Source: Jannaschia seohaensis (lineage in GTDB: Bacteria > Pseudomonadota > Alphaproteobacteria > Rhodobacterales > Rhodobacteraceae). Taken from it: DNA of 64,000 bases. Shown here one piece after another: positions 34,067 through 43,465 of this stretch (positions are counted from its first letter, which is position 1; each line of letters begins with the position of its first letter). Under the pieces are notes generated by a model. The model saw only the letters and a program-made list of their open reading frames with translations, made no database searches and was not told where the DNA came from. The stretch spans positions 62,001 through 126,000 of the forward strand of contig NZ_UETC01000007.1 in the NCBI RefSeq assembly GCF_900116765.1, in the 5' to 3' direction. Both the position numbers and the translations under genes were made by a program.

Positions 34067-35596
34067 TCAGACCCGTTCGCCCGCGTCCAGACGGGCCAAA
34101 ATCCGGTCTCCTCCGGCGATCACCGCGCCCCTCCGATCGGCCTCCATCCTGTCCCAGGTGCGATACATTTGAGCCATCCGCGGATTGGACTGAAACCGTG
34201 CGCGATGGCGGTCAAGAAAGTGCCAATACAAGAGGTTGAACGGGCAGGCCCTGTCGCCGACCTTCTCCTTGACCGAGTAGGCGCAGCCCTTGCAGTAATC
34301 GGACATCCGGGCGATGTAATTGCCGCCTGACACATAGGGTTTCGAGCCGACAACACCGCCATCGGCGAATTGTGACATTCCGATGACGTTCGGGGCCTCG
34401 ACCCATTCATAGGCATCGGCATAGACCCTGAGATACCAGTCGTGGATCTGGGCCGGACTGATTCCCGCCAGAAGCGAAAAGTTCCCGGTCACCATCAACC
34501 TCTGGATATGGTGGGCATAGGCCTCGTCCATGGTCGTGCGGACGCATTCGCGGAGGCAGGCCATGTCGGTTTCGCCAGTCCAGTAGAATTCCGGCAGGTC
34601 CCGGTCGTGCCCCAGCACGTTGCGCGCGGTGTAATCGGGGCCCTCCAGAAAGTAGACGCCGCGGATGAACTCCCGCCAACCGATGATCTGGCGGATGAAG
34701 CCTTCCGCGGCGTTGATCGGCACCTCGCCGGCCTTCCAGGCGTCCTCGACAGCCTTGCAGACCTCGCGCCAGCCCAAAAGCCCGGCATTGATGTAAGGCG
34801 AGAGCATCGCGTGGAACATGAACGGCTCGCCCGCGACCATCGCGTCTTGGTAGTCGCCATAGAGCGGCAGGCTGCGTTTGACGAAATGGCTCAGCGCGCG
34901 GCGGGCCTGGCCCGGCTCGGTCGCGAACCAGAAATCGTTGAGCCGACCGTAGCGGTTTCCGAAGCGGGCGCGGACCAGGTCCAGCACCTCTTCCACGGTC
35001 TCGTCGGGGGTGAAGCGCATAGGGCCGGGGGCGTCCAAGCCGTCCTTCGGCGGCTTGCGGTTGTCATGGTCGTAATTCCACTTGCCGCCCGCAGGCTTGT
35101 CGTCCTCCATCATCAGGCCGGTCTTGCGGCGCATCTCGCGGTAGAACCACTCCATCCGCAATTCCTTGCGTCCCTCGGCCCAGGCTTCGAACTCCGCGTG
35201 GGAGCAGAGGAAGCGGTCGTCGGGGAACATGTGGACGGGGAGGGGGGCGTCCTCCAGCGCGGAGATCAGGCGAAACTCGCCCGGCTCGGTCGCGAGGACT
35301 TCGGCCGCGCCGGTCGCCTCGGCGGCGCGCAGCAGTTCGCCCGGGATGGACTGGCTGTTCTCGGGATCGTCGAGCGTGGTGTAGCGCACCGTCCAGCCCG
35401 CCTGCCGCAGGCGCGCGGCGTGCTTGCGCATCGCGGCGAAGAGGAACGCGATCTTCTTGGGGTGGTGCAGGACGTAATCCGTCTCGGCCTGGACCTCGGC
35501 CATGACGACCGTATCGGTCGTCGGGTCTCCCTCCCGCAGGGCCGACAGATCGTCGGAGAGTTGGTCGCCCAGGACCAGGATCAGCCGGCCTACCAT
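34067..35596 (-). CDS. phrB: Iron-sulfur (6-4) photolyase / bacterial cryptochrome (PhrB type)
   Basis: A 509-residue flavoprotein of the FeS-BCP group that repairs (6-4) photoproducts or senses light. The four cysteines for the 4Fe-4S cluster are C347, C435, C438 and C451, spaced as in Agrobacterium PhrB. The N-terminal ILVLGDQLSDDLSAL region binds the lumazine antenna in that protein. GWREFIRGVYF and MVTGNFSLL are core FAD-site blocks. It overlaps the SDR gene by 7 bp and is probably co-transcribed with it. DMRL, the antenna, is also the substrate of ribE in this window. Confidence 0.94.
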   Translation of the reverse strand: MVGRLILVLGDQLSDDLSALREGDPTTDTVVMAEVQAETDYVLHHPKKIAFLFAAMRKHAARLRQAGWTVRYTTLDDPENSQSIPGELLRAAEATGAAEVLATEPGEFRLISALEDAPLPVHMFPDDRFLCSHAEFEAWAEGRKELRMEWFYREMRRKTGLMMEDDKPAGGKWNYDHDNRKPPKDGLDAPGPMRFTPDETVEEVLDLVRARFGNRYGRLNDFWFATEPGQARRALSHFVKRSLPLYGDYQDAMVAGEPFMFHAMLSPYINAGLLGWREVCKAVEDAWKAGEVPINAAEGFIRQIIGWREFIRGVYFLEGPDYTARNVLGHDRDLPEFYWTGETDMACLRECVRTTMDEAYAHHIQRLMVTGNFSLLAGISPAQIHDWYLRVYADAYEWVEAPNVIGMSQFADGGVVGSKPYVSGGNYIARMSDYCKGCAYSVKEKVGDRACPFNLLYWHFLDRHRARFQSNPRMAQMYRTWDRMEADRRGAVIAGGDRILARLDAGERV

Positions 35597-36237
35597 TCGA
35601 TCCGTTCCCCGGCATAGTCGAAGAAACCGCCCGTCTCGGACGGATCGAGCCCGGTCAGCACGCCGATCAGGTTCTCGGCGGCCTGCGCGGCCGTGACCTT
35701 CTTGGCCTTGTAGCCTTCGGTGAACGGGGTCTCCACGGTGCCGGGATGGAGGGCGACAACGACCGAGTTCTTGCGCTTGCGCCCGATCTCTATCGCCGCG
35801 CCATGGACGATCTGGTTCGCGGCCGCCTTGGCCGCGCGATAGCTGTACCAGCCGCCCATTCTGTTGTCCCCGATGGAGCCAACGCGGGCTGTCAGCACGC
35901 CGACGCGGGCGGTTTCGGTGAGCTTCGGCGCGAGGTGCTTCAGCACGAGGGCCGGGCCGATGGCGTCAACCGCGAAGATGCGCGCCATGGCGTCGGCGTC
36001 GATCGCGTCGAGCGCCTTTTCGGGGGCGTGCCCCTCGGGCGCGAGGATGCCGGTGGCGACGAAGGCGAGATCGACGGGGGGCAGGGGCGCGAGGCTTGCC
36101 GCGATCGAGGCCTCGTCGGTCACGTCGAGCCCCTCCGCGCTGCGAGACAGACGGGTGACGTCGTGGCTGTCGGCCAGCCGGTCGGCGAGCGCGGCGCCGA
36201 TCCCGCCGGAGGCGCCGATGACGATTGCGTGGCCCAT
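35590..36237 (-). CDS. Short-chain dehydrogenase (SDR) next to the photolyase
   Basis: A 215-residue SDR-fold protein. The cofactor motif is GASGGIG at residues 8-14. The active site is YSYRAAKAA (Tyr and Lys) with an upstream Ser in VGSIGDNRMGG. HPGTVETPFTEG follows as usual. It resembles CsgA/C-factor-type SDRs. The gene overlaps the photolyase start, an arrangement that suggests a shared light- or stress-related transcript. The substrate is unknown. Confidence 0.9.
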   Translation of the reverse strand: MGHAIVIGASGGIGAALADRLADSHDVTRLSRSAEGLDVTDEASIAASLAPLPPVDLAFVATGILAPEGHAPEKALDAIDADAMARIFAVDAIGPALVLKHLAPKLTETARVGVLTARVGSIGDNRMGGWYSYRAAKAAANQIVHGAAIEIGRKRKNSVVVALHPGTVETPFTEGYKAKKVTAAQAAENLIGVLTGLDPSETGGFFDYAGERIEW

Positions 36238-36319
36238 GAGATCCTCGTTGGTCGGTCGTTTCCCTTGACCTTGAGCGAGCTAGGGCCAGCCTCCTGAAAA
36301 ACGAGGCATGGAGTGTCGC

Positions 36320-37087
36320 ATGGGACGGTTGGGACTGGTCATCTGCATGGGCCTCTTGGCGACGCCTAGCGCGGCGCTGGAGTTGAAGCTGACCGAAAGC
36401 TACCGGCTGAACCGCCCGGCGAGCCTGGACTACGACCCGACCTTTTGCGGGCTGTGGATCGCGAATGAAGGACCGGAGGCCGTCCTCGTGACGCTCGCCG
36501 GAGAGGAGCTGCGCCGCATCCGCGCCGATCTCAGCCGCATCAAGGCCATCGCCTTGGAGAAGGATCATCTGATCGTCGGCGACGGCTATGGCCGCATGCA
36601 GCGGCTGACCAAGGACGGCGCGCCGCTGGGCCCGCCCTTTCCGGTGGAGGGCGGCTATTCCGACATCGAAGGCGTGGCGGTCGCGGCAGACGGGATGCTG
36701 GTGACGGTCGAGGACGATCCGGAGCGCCTGACCTGGTTCACCCCCGACGGCGCCATCGCGCGCCGGATCGACACCACGCGGCTCGACCCGCCGCTGATGG
36801 AGCCGCAGGGGATCGCCATCGACCCGCGCACGGGCCATCTGCTGATCGTCGACGACCGGGAGGGGACGAACGCGCTCTATGAATTCTCTCCCGAGGGCGC
36901 GCTCCTGGCGACGGCCTCGCTCTGGGAATATGGCAGCGACCCCGAGGGGATCGCGATCCGGCCCGGCTCGAACCAGCTGTTCATCGCTTTCGACGAGGGG
37001 GCCAGTATCGCCAGCTTCGACTACGTCCCGACCCTGCCCGAGGGCGCCGAACTCCCCCCGCCCGGGGCGGATTGCATGATGTTCTGA
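36320..37087 (+). CDS. Secreted beta-propeller (phytase/SdiA-regulated-like) protein
   Basis: A 255-residue protein with a signal peptide (MGRLGLVICMGLLATPSAA). Repeated beta-sheet blades follow, for example LWIANEGPEAVLVTLAGEEL, then DIEGVAVAADGMLVTVEDDP, then LLIVDDREGTNALYEFSPEG. This matches the esterase-like/SdiA-regulated propeller group. GGAG seven bases upstream supports the ATG at 36320 over one at 36308. It should be periplasmic. No catalytic role can be assigned. Confidence 0.78.
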   Translation: MGRLGLVICMGLLATPSAALELKLTESYRLNRPASLDYDPTFCGLWIANEGPEAVLVTLAGEELRRIRADLSRIKAIALEKDHLIVGDGYGRMQRLTKDGAPLGPPFPVEGGYSDIEGVAVAADGMLVTVEDDPERLTWFTPDGAIARRIDTTRLDPPLMEPQGIAIDPRTGHLLIVDDREGTNALYEFSPEGALLATASLWEYGSDPEGIAIRPGSNQLFIAFDEGASIASFDYVPTLPEGAELPPPGADCMMF

Positions 37088-37105
37088 GGGCTGAGGCCGA
37101 AGCCG

Positions 37106-37888
37106 TCAGACCGACAGCAGGTTCAGGGTCAACGCCTTGCGCACCGCATGGCTGGTATTGGTCGCGTTCAGCGCCTGCCGCGCGAGGCGGAGGTGTTTTT
37201 CGATGGTGGTCGCCTCGACCTCCATGATCAGGGCGATGTCCTTGACGGTCTTCCCCTGGCTCGACCATTCCAACACCTCGCGTTGCCGCGAGGAGAGCGG
37301 GCGCAACAGCGGCTGCGGCAGGGTCGAGACCCGCAGATGCAGCGTCCGGGCCAGGGTCTCGATGGCGGTGCCGTGGACCTGCCAGATCGCGTAGGCGTCC
37401 CGGTCGTCGACATCGGCGGCCAGGCAGATCGACATCGCCCCGTTGACGCCCGGTATCGCATCCTGCAACCCGCCCAGGAAGCCCGGCCCGATCCCGTGGG
37501 CCTTCCGCAGCTCCATCAGCCGATGCAGTTGTCGCGTCACCGGGCCGTCAAAGCCCTCGGCCACCTCCGAGACCGCCTTGAAGCCGCCATGGGATTGCGC
37601 CCATTCGAAGAGGGGATTGCAGATGTAAAGCTGCTCGTCGACATAGGCGTCGAGCCATTCGCGTGGGCCATGATGGAGCAGCAGGACCTCGGCCGGATCG
37701 ATCGGATCCGGTGGCCCGCGATGACGGGCCTGGGCATAGAGCAGGAAATCGAAGCCGAGCGACAGGGTGACCCGAACGAACGTCTTCCAGGCCGCGCCGA
37801 CCGTGTTCGCGCGCAGGATCTCTCCGAGCGCAGACAGCTGCCCATCGGCTGTCAAAGGGGCGAGTTCGGTCGCGGGGGCGTTCGTCAT
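37106..37888 (-). CDS. LuxR-family regulator with autoinducer-binding domain (solo)
   Basis: A 260-residue regulator with an N-terminal autoinducer-binding-like domain (about residues 30-175) and a C-terminal LuxR helix-turn-helix (LSSRQREVLEWSSQGKTVKD, then VEATTIEKHLRLARQAL). The Trp/Asp positions normally used to hold acyl-homoserine lactones are only partly recognisable. No luxI-type synthase is in the window, so it is a solo or has a distant partner. A 13 bp dyad sits just upstream. Confidence 0.92.
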   Translation of the reverse strand: MTNAPATELAPLTADGQLSALGEILRANTVGAAWKTFVRVTLSLGFDFLLYAQARHRGPPDPIDPAEVLLLHHGPREWLDAYVDEQLYICNPLFEWAQSHGGFKAVSEVAEGFDGPVTRQLHRLMELRKAHGIGPGFLGGLQDAIPGVNGAMSICLAADVDDRDAYAIWQVHGTAIETLARTLHLRVSTLPQPLLRPLSSRQREVLEWSSQGKTVKDIALIMEVEATTIEKHLRLARQALNATNTSHAVRKALTLNLLSV

Positions 37889-37900
37889 GCGAGGCTCCTA

Positions 37901-37913
37901 CTTTAACGTAAAG
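37901..37913. promoter_or_regulatory. Inverted repeat before the LuxR gene
   Basis: CTTTA (37901-37905) ACG TAAAG (37909-37913) is a perfect dyad 13 bp upstream of the LuxR start. It is AT-rich and shorter than typical 18-20 bp lux boxes. It may be an autoregulatory site or part of a promoter. Confidence 0.4.
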
Positions 37914-38015
37914 ATCACGAACTTGGCATTCGAAAGCAACGGTGATGCGCGGCATGTGGGGGAAAGTTGGAATTTCGGGCTTCACATCCCGATCCGCACG
38001 AGTATTCTTCGCGCC

Positions 38016-38060
38016 ATGATCTGGTGCCTGCCCCTGGACCTTCTTCTTAGCCGCTCCTGA
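38016..38060 (+). CDS. leuA leader peptide (attenuation)
   Basis: A 14-codon frame, MIWCLPLDLLLSRS, ends 72 bp before leuA. Five of its residues are leucine, three of them consecutive (CTT CTT plus CTG-GAC-CTT context), as expected of a ribosome-stalling leader that senses leucyl-tRNA. Such leaders precede leuA in several alphaproteobacteria. It has only a poor ribosome site. The downstream RNA can form alternative stems (see the regulatory entry). Confidence 0.72.
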   Translation: MIWCLPLDLLLSRS

Positions 38061-38101
38061 GCGTGCCATCCGGCGCGACCGCTCGGGAGTGGACCAGCGC
38101 C
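38059..38101 (+). promoter_or_regulatory. Alternative RNA stems between leader peptide and leuA
   Basis: GAGCG (38059-38063, overlapping the leader stop) can pair with CGCTC (38080-38084), while GGCGC (38072-38076) can pair with GCGCC (38097-38101). The two pairings interleave, so they exclude each other. That is the logic of an attenuator. There is no clear T-run, so termination may be Rho-dependent or control may be translational. The assignment is inferred. Confidence 0.45.
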
Positions 38102-38132
38102 GAAGAAGCCCAGACAGAACAGGACCCTTGCC

Positions 38133-39710
38133 ATGACCACGCCCGATCAGATCACCGACCCGAACCGCGTCCTCATCTTTGACACCACGCTGCGCGATGG
38201 GGAACAGTCGCCCGGTGCGACCATGACTCATGACGAAAAGCTGGAGATCGCCTCCATGCTCGACGAGATGGGGGTGGATATCATTGAGGCGGGCTTTCCG
38301 ATCGCCTCGGACGGCGATTTCGAGGCCGTCTCCGAGATCGCCCGCCGCACCGAACGGGCCACGATCTGCGGCCTGGCCCGCGCCAATTTCAAGGATATCG
38401 ACCGCTGCTGGGAGGCGGTGAAGCACGCCAAGTCGCCGCGCATCCACACTTTCATCGGCACCTCGCCCCTGCACCGCGCCATCCCGAACCTGACCATGGA
38501 CGAGATGGCCGACCGAATCCACGACACCGTGACCCATGCCCGCAACCTCTGCGACAACGTGCAATGGTCTCCGATGGACGCGACCCGGACGGAGTGGGAC
38601 TATCTCGCCCGCGTGGTCGAGATCGCGATCAAGGCGGGGGCGACCACGATCAACATCCCCGACACCGTCGGCTACACCGCGCCCAATGAAAGCGCCGAAC
38701 TGATCCGCCGTCTGATCGCCGAGGTGCCGGGGGCGGAGGACGTTATCTTCGCGACCCACTGCCACAACGATCTCGGTATGGCGACGGCCAACGCCCTGGC
38801 GGCCGTCGAGGGCGGGGCGCGCCAGATCGAGTGCACGATCAACGGGTTGGGCGAGCGCGCTGGCAACACGGCGCTGGAAGAGGTGGTGATGGCGCTCAAG
38901 GTGCGCCACGACATCATGCCCTTCACCACGGGCATCGACACGACCAAGCTGATGGCGATCTCGCGCCGGGTCAGCGCCGTCTCGGGCTTCTCGGTGCAGC
39001 CGAACAAGGCCATCGTCGGCAAGAACGCCTTCGCTCACGAATCGGGCATCCACCAGGACGGGATGCTGAAGAACGCCGAGACCTTCGAGATCATGCGCCC
39101 CGAGGATGTCGGTCTGACCGAGACCTCGCTGGTCATGGGCAAGCATTCGGGCCGTGCCGCGCTGCGCTCCAAGCTCAAGGAACTGGGCTATAACGTCGAA
39201 GGCAACCAGCTGGCCGATGTGTTCTTCCGGTTCAAGGCCCTGGCCGACCGCAAGAAAGAGGTGTTCGACGAGGATCTGATCGCGCTGATGCAGGACGAGG
39301 AACGCTCGGGCGAGGACCGGATCAAGGTCGAAAGCCTGCGCGTCGTCTGCGGCACCGGCGGCCCGGCCGAGGCGCAGCTGACGCTGACCGTCGACGGCGC
39401 GCCGCTCTCGTCGGAGGCGAAGGGCGACGGCCCGGTCGACGCGGCCTTCAATGCGGTCAAGGCGCTGGTGGATCACAGCGCGCGGCTGCAACTCTATCAG
39501 GTCTCGGCCGTGACCGAGGGCACCGACGCCCAGGCCACCGTGACGGTGCGGATGGAGGAGGACGGCCGGATCGTTTCGGGCCAGTCCGCCGATACCGACA
39601 CCGTGGTCGCGAGTGTGCGCGCCTATGTCAACGCGCTCAACCGGCTGATGATGCGGCGCGAGAAGGCGGGCCGCGATGCGCGCGAGATCAGCTACAAAGA
39701 CGCGGGCTGA
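38133..39710 (+). CDS. leuA: 2-Isopropylmalate synthase
   Basis: A 525-residue enzyme that condenses acetyl-CoA with 2-oxoisovalerate, the first step of leucine synthesis. The N-terminal TIM barrel starts [15 protein letters not shown] and has the metal-binding HCHNDLGMA and NGLGERAGN motifs. A linker with [11 protein letters not shown] leads to the C-terminal LeuA regulatory domain, which binds leucine for feedback. The length is standard. AGGA precedes the ATG. Expression is probably set by the leucine-rich leader upstream. Confidence 0.97.
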   Translation: MTTPDQITDPNRVLIFDTTLRDGEQSPGATMTHDEKLEIASMLDEMGVDIIEAGFPIASDGDFEAVSEIARRTERATICGLARANFKDIDRCWEAVKHAKSPRIHTFIGTSPLHRAIPNLTMDEMADRIHDTVTHARNLCDNVQWSPMDATRTEWDYLARVVEIAIKAGATTINIPDTVGYTAPNESAELIRRLIAEVPGAEDVIFATHCHNDLGMATANALAAVEGGARQIECTINGLGERAGNTALEEVVMALKVRHDIMPFTTGIDTTKLMAISRRVSAVSGFSVQPNKAIVGKNAFAHESGIHQDGMLKNAETFEIMRPEDVGLTETSLVMGKHSGRAALRSKLKELGYNVEGNQLADVFFRFKALADRKKEVFDEDLIALMQDEERSGEDRIKVESLRVVCGTGGPAEAQLTLTVDGAPLSSEAKGDGPVDAAFNAVKALVDHSARLQLYQVSAVTEGTDAQATVTVRMEEDGRIVSGQSADTDTVVASVRAYVNALNRLMMRREKAGRDAREISYKDAG

Positions 39711-39716
39711 CAGGAG

Positions 39717-39742
39717 GTAGGGCGGGGATATCCCCGCCCTAC
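39717..39742. repeat. REP palindrome upstream of the RAYT gene
   Basis: A perfect 26 bp palindrome whose half is GTAGGGCGGGGAT. It starts seven bases after the leuA stop and ends 36 bp before the transposase start. REP sequences flanking a RAYT gene are the usual arrangement. Related units are at 40044-40109 and 49698-49723. Confidence 0.88.
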
Positions 39743-39778
39743 ACCTTTCGTTAACCTTCTCTCGTGCAGGGTCGGGCC

Positions 39779-40345
39779 ATGCCCGTTTCCCGCCGCCCCG
39801 CGATTCCCGGCGCCACGATTTTCGTGACGGCCTGCCTGTCGGACTGGGAATCCGACCTGTTGCTTCGACATGTCGGGCTCCTGCGGGAGGCCGTGCGCAG
39901 GTCGCGTGCGGACCGACCCTTTGCCATCGAGGCCTGGGTCACCTTGCCCGACCATTCCCACGCCGTCTGGCGCCTGCCCGAGGGGGATGCGGATTTCTCC
40001 ACGCGGATGGCCGCGATCAAGGCCCGGTTCACGCAGGGCTTGGGTAGGGCGGGAATTTCCCCGCCGCGCCCGCGCGTCGGCCCGGCGGGCGGGGCGACCC
40101 CCGCCCTACGGCGCCAGCGCCAGACTGGACCCTGGCAACCTCGCTTTTGGGAGCATCACATCCGCGATGCCGACGATTTCGACGCCCATATCCGCTACTG
40201 CTGGACCGATCCGGTGAAGCACCGGCTGGTCGCCGATCCGTTCGACTGGCGCCATTCCTCGATCCATCGCGACATGGCCGCGCGGCTTGCCACGGGCGCG
40301 GCGATCAGGAACCGCGAAGCGCCAGCGCCCGCCGCAGCACCCTGA
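39779..40345 (+). CDS. REP-associated tyrosine transposase (RAYT), with an internal REP-like unit
   Basis: A 188-residue Y1/IS200-like transposase domain protein. The N-terminus RRPAIPGATIFVTACL and block AWVTLPDHSHAVWRLPEGDADFSTRM are typical of RAYTs. The HUH metal motif is HSH rather than His-hydrophobic-His. The catalytic Tyr region is HIRYCWTDPVKHRLV. RFWEHHIRD is strongly conserved. Between RFTQGL and RQTGPWQPRF, about 22 residues are encoded by a REP-like sequence (40044-40109) that keeps the frame open. A perfect REP lies just upstream. RAYTs are single-copy, domesticated-looking enzymes that mobilise REPs. The 3' end overlaps the convergent ATP-grasp gene by 41 bp. Confidence 0.9.
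   Translation: MPVSRRPAIPGATIFVTACLSDWESDLLLRHVGLLREAVRRSRADRPFAIEAWVTLPDHSHAVWRLPEGDADFSTRMAAIKARFTQGLGRAGISPPRPRVGPAGGATPALRRQRQTGPWQPRFWEHHIRDADDFDAHIRYCWTDPVKHRLVADPFDWRHSSIHRDMAARLATGAAIRNREAPAPAAAP
40044..40109. repeat. REP-like unit inside the RAYT coding sequence
   Basis: 66 bp bounded by the perfect inverted ends GTAGGGCGGG (40044-40053) and CCCGCCCTAC (40100-40109). Inside are AATTTCCCCGCC on the left and GGGCGGGGCGACCC on the right, giving a two-hairpin (BIME-like) layout. Its length is a multiple of three, so it adds codons without shifting the frame. Confidence 0.8.
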
Positions 40346-41297
40346 GATAGAGGCGGCGGACCGGGCCGCCGGTGATCTCGCGCAGCGCGGGCGCCTCCCG
40401 CAGATCCCAGGCGCGCGACAGAAGTACGTCCGGATCATAGCCATTGCCGACGAACTTGCCTCCCTCGGAATAGAGCGTCAGCTCCCCCAGCCACACGCCC
40501 CGGTCATCGGCCAGGAAATCGACGCGGACATGATCGAGCCCTCGCCCCAAGGCCCGCGCCGCGCGCACCATCTCGCGAAACCGGGGATGGATCGGTGCCT
40601 TCTTCCGCACGCGGCAGATGCCTGGCGGGTCGGGGAGGAGCCGCAGTTTCCCTTGCGCGTCCGGTTGAAATGCTTGCCCGGCCTTCGGTCGGCTCTCTGG
40701 GTCGATGCGGACGACCCGTGCGATGCGGCCCCCGAAGACGTAGAACTTCCAGTCTTCCAACGGCACGCCGGCCCGCCCGACGCGGTGCTCGATGAAGATC
40801 TCGCGCGGGACGGCCAGATAGGCCCATTCGCCGTTGCGCCGGCCGAAATCGTCGGTCAGCCAGCCGCGCACTCGCTTGCGCACCACAGCCGGGTCGCTTC
40901 CATCCCGAGCCACCACATGCACACCGCCGGAATTGTGGTTGACCTTCACCACCGCGTCCTCGGTCAGCAAGCAGTCGGGCAGATCCTCGGCGCGTTCGCC
41001 CCGCCACAACACGGCGGGCCTTTCCGGCAGGTCCAACCCCAGCCCTCCGACCCAGTCCCGCGCCGCCAGCTTGTCCGAGAGTACGACATGCAGCGGGTCT
41101 CGATCCACGACCTTCCGCCAGAGGAACTTCTCGTCACCGGCCAGCGGCAGGGCGTGGAATGGGCGAAAACCCTGCGCCCGGGCCCGCCGCCAGGAATTGA
41201 CCATCAGCCGCGGTGCGCGCAGCGCGATCCAGAGCTCGGCCGCCAGAAGCACTGCGCAGTCGGCGAAGGGCAATCCGGAGAGGCGGGATGGACGCAT
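40305..41297 (-). CDS. TupA-like ATP-grasp protein
   Basis: A 330-residue protein of the ATPgrasp_TupA group, which often serves teichuronopeptide or capsular/exopolysaccharide pathways. Landmarks are VVKVNHNSGGVHVV (ATP-binding lysine region), IFIEHRVGR, WKFYVFGGRIARVVRID, and DHVRVDFLADDRGVWLGELTLYSEGG with the metal-binding acidic residues. The start at 41297 has GAGG close upstream. The next gene's 3' end (RAYT) overlaps it. It may ligate an amino acid to a surface polysaccharide; that is inferred from family only. Confidence 0.86.
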   Translation of the reverse strand: MRPSRLSGLPFADCAVLLAAELWIALRAPRLMVNSWRRARAQGFRPFHALPLAGDEKFLWRKVVDRDPLHVVLSDKLAARDWVGGLGLDLPERPAVLWRGERAEDLPDCLLTEDAVVKVNHNSGGVHVVARDGSDPAVVRKRVRGWLTDDFGRRNGEWAYLAVPREIFIEHRVGRAGVPLEDWKFYVFGGRIARVVRIDPESRPKAGQAFQPDAQGKLRLLPDPPGICRVRKKAPIHPRFREMVRAARALGRGLDHVRVDFLADDRGVWLGELTLYSEGGKFVGNGYDPDVLLSRAWDLREAPALREITGGPVRRLYLRVLRRALALRGS

Positions 41298-41714
41298 GAT
41301 CCTCGGTCTAGGCGGGCGGGTGAGATGCGTCCAGACGGTCCCGCCGGGCCAGGGGCGTCGGCCTGCCGACCGGACCTTTGGTGCGATCGGGAAGGACGTG
41401 ATCGACATGGCGGCGCGCAGTTGCAACCGGACCTGATTGCCCGCCAGGTCGCTGGTAGGGCCGCCTCAGCAAGCCAAGATCCCGTCATGCGCGGCAATGA
41501 CCAACGAGCAGACTGCGACTGTCCCGCCGAGCGCGGAGGGAAGACTCCGGCGCCCCCGACTGGTGCCACCGCCAGAACGGCAGTTGCAATTCCACCGAGA
41601 GAGGCGAGTGGAGTCAGGGCTCGAAGCACGGTCATCGCGGAGACTTGTCGATGCCTGTCGGGGAATGCGTTACGGTCGCCACAAGTGGAACGGAGCCATC
41701 GCCCGAGGATTGCC
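41298..41714. other. 417 bp without a convincing gene
   Basis: No intact gene is supported here. On the minus strand from about 41635 a frame begins MTVLRALTPLASLGGIATAV, which looks like a signal-anchor, but its continuation is not protein-like. A different minus frame nearby reads LAGNQVRLQLRAAM. Together with the decayed TetR gene next door, this suggests an eroded region. The original genes cannot be named. Confidence 0.5.
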
Positions 41715-42141
41715 ATGCCGAAACCCAAGCCGGACCCCGCCGCGATGCTCGAGGCGGTGGCCGATCATGTCCCGGCCAATCGCTTGAGCACCGCAAGCCC
41801 GCGCTCCCTCGCGCTGCCGGATCGGCTCCCGCCGAGCCTCCGCGCTCGCCTCGCGGAAATCGTCGCGCTACTGTGGAGGACCGCCTTTCGTCCCGATCGG
41901 AGGGGCCGGCGCGATATCGTCTCTGCGGCGGGGCAGGGGCGGTGGGCGCGGCCGTTATCGACAGGCTCCTGGCCTGGGTTGCCGCCCGCCCTACCGGAGG
42001 AGATCGACGATACCGGGTCTGCCGCGCGGCTCGTCCTGACCGTCATGGAGGGGGGGGCTCGTCATGGACGCCATCGGCCGGCCAGCGATTTCCGAGGCTG
42101 CGAGCGAGGCCTTCGATCAGGGCGCGGGGTCGCTCAAATGA
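41715..42141 (+). pseudogene. Decayed TetR-family regulator
   Basis: The ATG at 41715 gives KPKPDPAAMLEAVADHV, a familiar TetR N-terminus, followed by a shortened NRLSTASPRSLA where the helix-turn-helix should continue but is deleted. The same frame then shows LAEIVALLWRTAFRP and RRDIVSAAGQGR. A second frame gives AAVIDRLLAWVAARP (about 41950-41995). The first frame resumes with EEIDDTGSAARLVLTVMEGG, and a third frame finishes MDAIGRPAISEAASEAFDQG and the stop at 42141. A run of nine G near 42048 marks one frameshift. At least three frame changes and a deletion make it non-functional. Confidence 0.78.
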
Positions 42142-42178
42142 ATGGTCAGGGGGCGCCGATGGGCGGATTGCGGCCTAA

Positions 42179-43321
<1,143 letters not shown>

Positions 43322-43355
43322 CCCTGGAACATCCCTTAACAGACCGTTAACGCCG

Positions 43356-43403
43356 CTTTCTTCCCTGCTTAAATATCCCGGGGGTCCGGGGGCTGGCCCC
43401 CGG
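43356..43403. repeat. Hairpin-plus-tail repeat, copy 4 (between mreB and mreC)
   Basis: Reverse-orientation copy: CTTTCTTCCCTGC then TTAAATATCCC, followed by the stem CCGGGGGC (43386-43393) TG GCCCCCGG (43396-43403). It is nearly identical to the copy at 10385. Its place inside the mre operon could uncouple mreB from mreC levels by RNA processing. Confidence 0.9.
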
Positions 43404-43465
43404 TCCCGCACCCGGCCAAACGCGCTCCCCCTCGGGGCGAGGCGCCCAGATCCGCAGAGCCGCCC

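Noticed and set aside
37106-37888. Complete quorum-sensing pair
   Set aside because: Only the LuxR-type gene is present; no LuxI-type synthase was found in the window.
41204-41635. Possible minus-strand secreted protein starting MTVLRALTPLASLGG
   Set aside because: Plausible signal-anchor, but the rest looks non-coding and runs into the ATP-grasp gene start. Kept only as part of an eroded region.
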